Shown: one piece after another, positions 64,000-64,000 of the stretch
How positions within the stretch are numbered: position 1 is the stretch's first letter
Layout of the letters: each line of letters opens with the position of its first letter
NCBI GenBank assembly: GCA_017555905.1
Contig: JAFZFP010000027.1
Coordinates: forward strand, 57,243 to 121,242
Direction of reading: 5' to 3'
Origin: Alistipes sp.
Lineage (GTDB): Bacteria; Bacteroidota; Bacteroidia; Bacteroidales; Rikenellaceae
DNA: 64,000 bases
Notes under the pieces: model-generated
The model's database searches: none
What the model was told of the DNA's origin: nothing
Seen by the model: the letters and a program-made list of their open reading frames with translations, nothing else
Translations under genes and position numbers: made by a program

Positions 64000-64000
64000 C

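Overview
The window is a 64 kb piece of a chromosome from the Bacteroidota, order Bacteroidales. The order is supported by many promoters of the TTTG-N(~20)-TAnnTTTG type, near absence of Shine-Dalgarno sequences, lipoproteins with BACON and DUF4988-type domains, AraC/LytTR/TPR regulators, a MurA with Asp in place of the catalytic Cys, a fused gamma-alpha 2-oxoacid:ferredoxin oxidoreductase and surface GH13/GH2 enzymes. An Alistipes-like (Rikenellaceae) gut anaerobe is my best guess, but no marker here proves the family.

Layout. 0-1.2 kb: prfA. 1.3-9.4 kb: eight same-strand, overlapping or closely spaced genes of tailed-phage type (two tail-tip-like proteins, ClpP-like prohead protease, HK97-type capsid, portal, connector, holin, P5-like lysis protein). 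They lie between one strong promoter and one strong terminator. No terminase, tape measure, integrase or repressor is present. This is the most unusual region. 9.4-12.5 kb: fatty-acid genes fabH-fabF-fabG. 12.7-14.7 kb: a membrane LytTR regulator facing an AraC regulator. 15-19 kb: pth, rplY, dapD, dxs on the minus strand. 19.2-21.2 kb: pyrH, a TlpA-like thioredoxin, frr. 21.5-29.4 kb: three large surface lipoproteins. 30-35 kb: a TPR regulator with a META lipoprotein, ridA, a NYN nuclease-like gene, kbl. 35-39 kb: a small barrel protein and korAB. 38.9-41.5 kb: a large CASTOR/POLLUX-like channel with RCK-like modules and a probable RyR domain. 41.7-44.2 kb: nfo, mntP, alkaline phosphatase. 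44.4-46.8 kb: a possible small RNA followed by an AT-rich three-gene envelope cassette (lipoprotein, OmpA-like protein, small secreted protein). 47-51.7 kb: ung, an AraC regulator, then murA-tdk-tsaC-thioesterase. 51.9-62.6 kb: surface GH13 amylase, a 910-residue lipoprotein, nitroreductase, GH2 beta-galactosidase, a small lipoprotein. 62.7-64 kb: a SlyD-like isomerase with a Cys/His tail and tRNA genes Thr-Tyr-Gly.

How it works together: most of the window is housekeeping (translation termination and recycling, lipid, lysine/diaminopimelate, isoprenoid and murein precursors, DNA repair). It is combined with an anaerobic carbon metabolism (KorAB, Kbl) and a glycan-using cell surface. Transcription units are short and many end in strong hairpins, several of which share a GTGTCC/GGACAC core. 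Two intergenic regions carry a 9-bp TTTAGGGA-type tandem repeat with an inverted counterpart. All functions are read from sequence motifs by eye; no database search was run.
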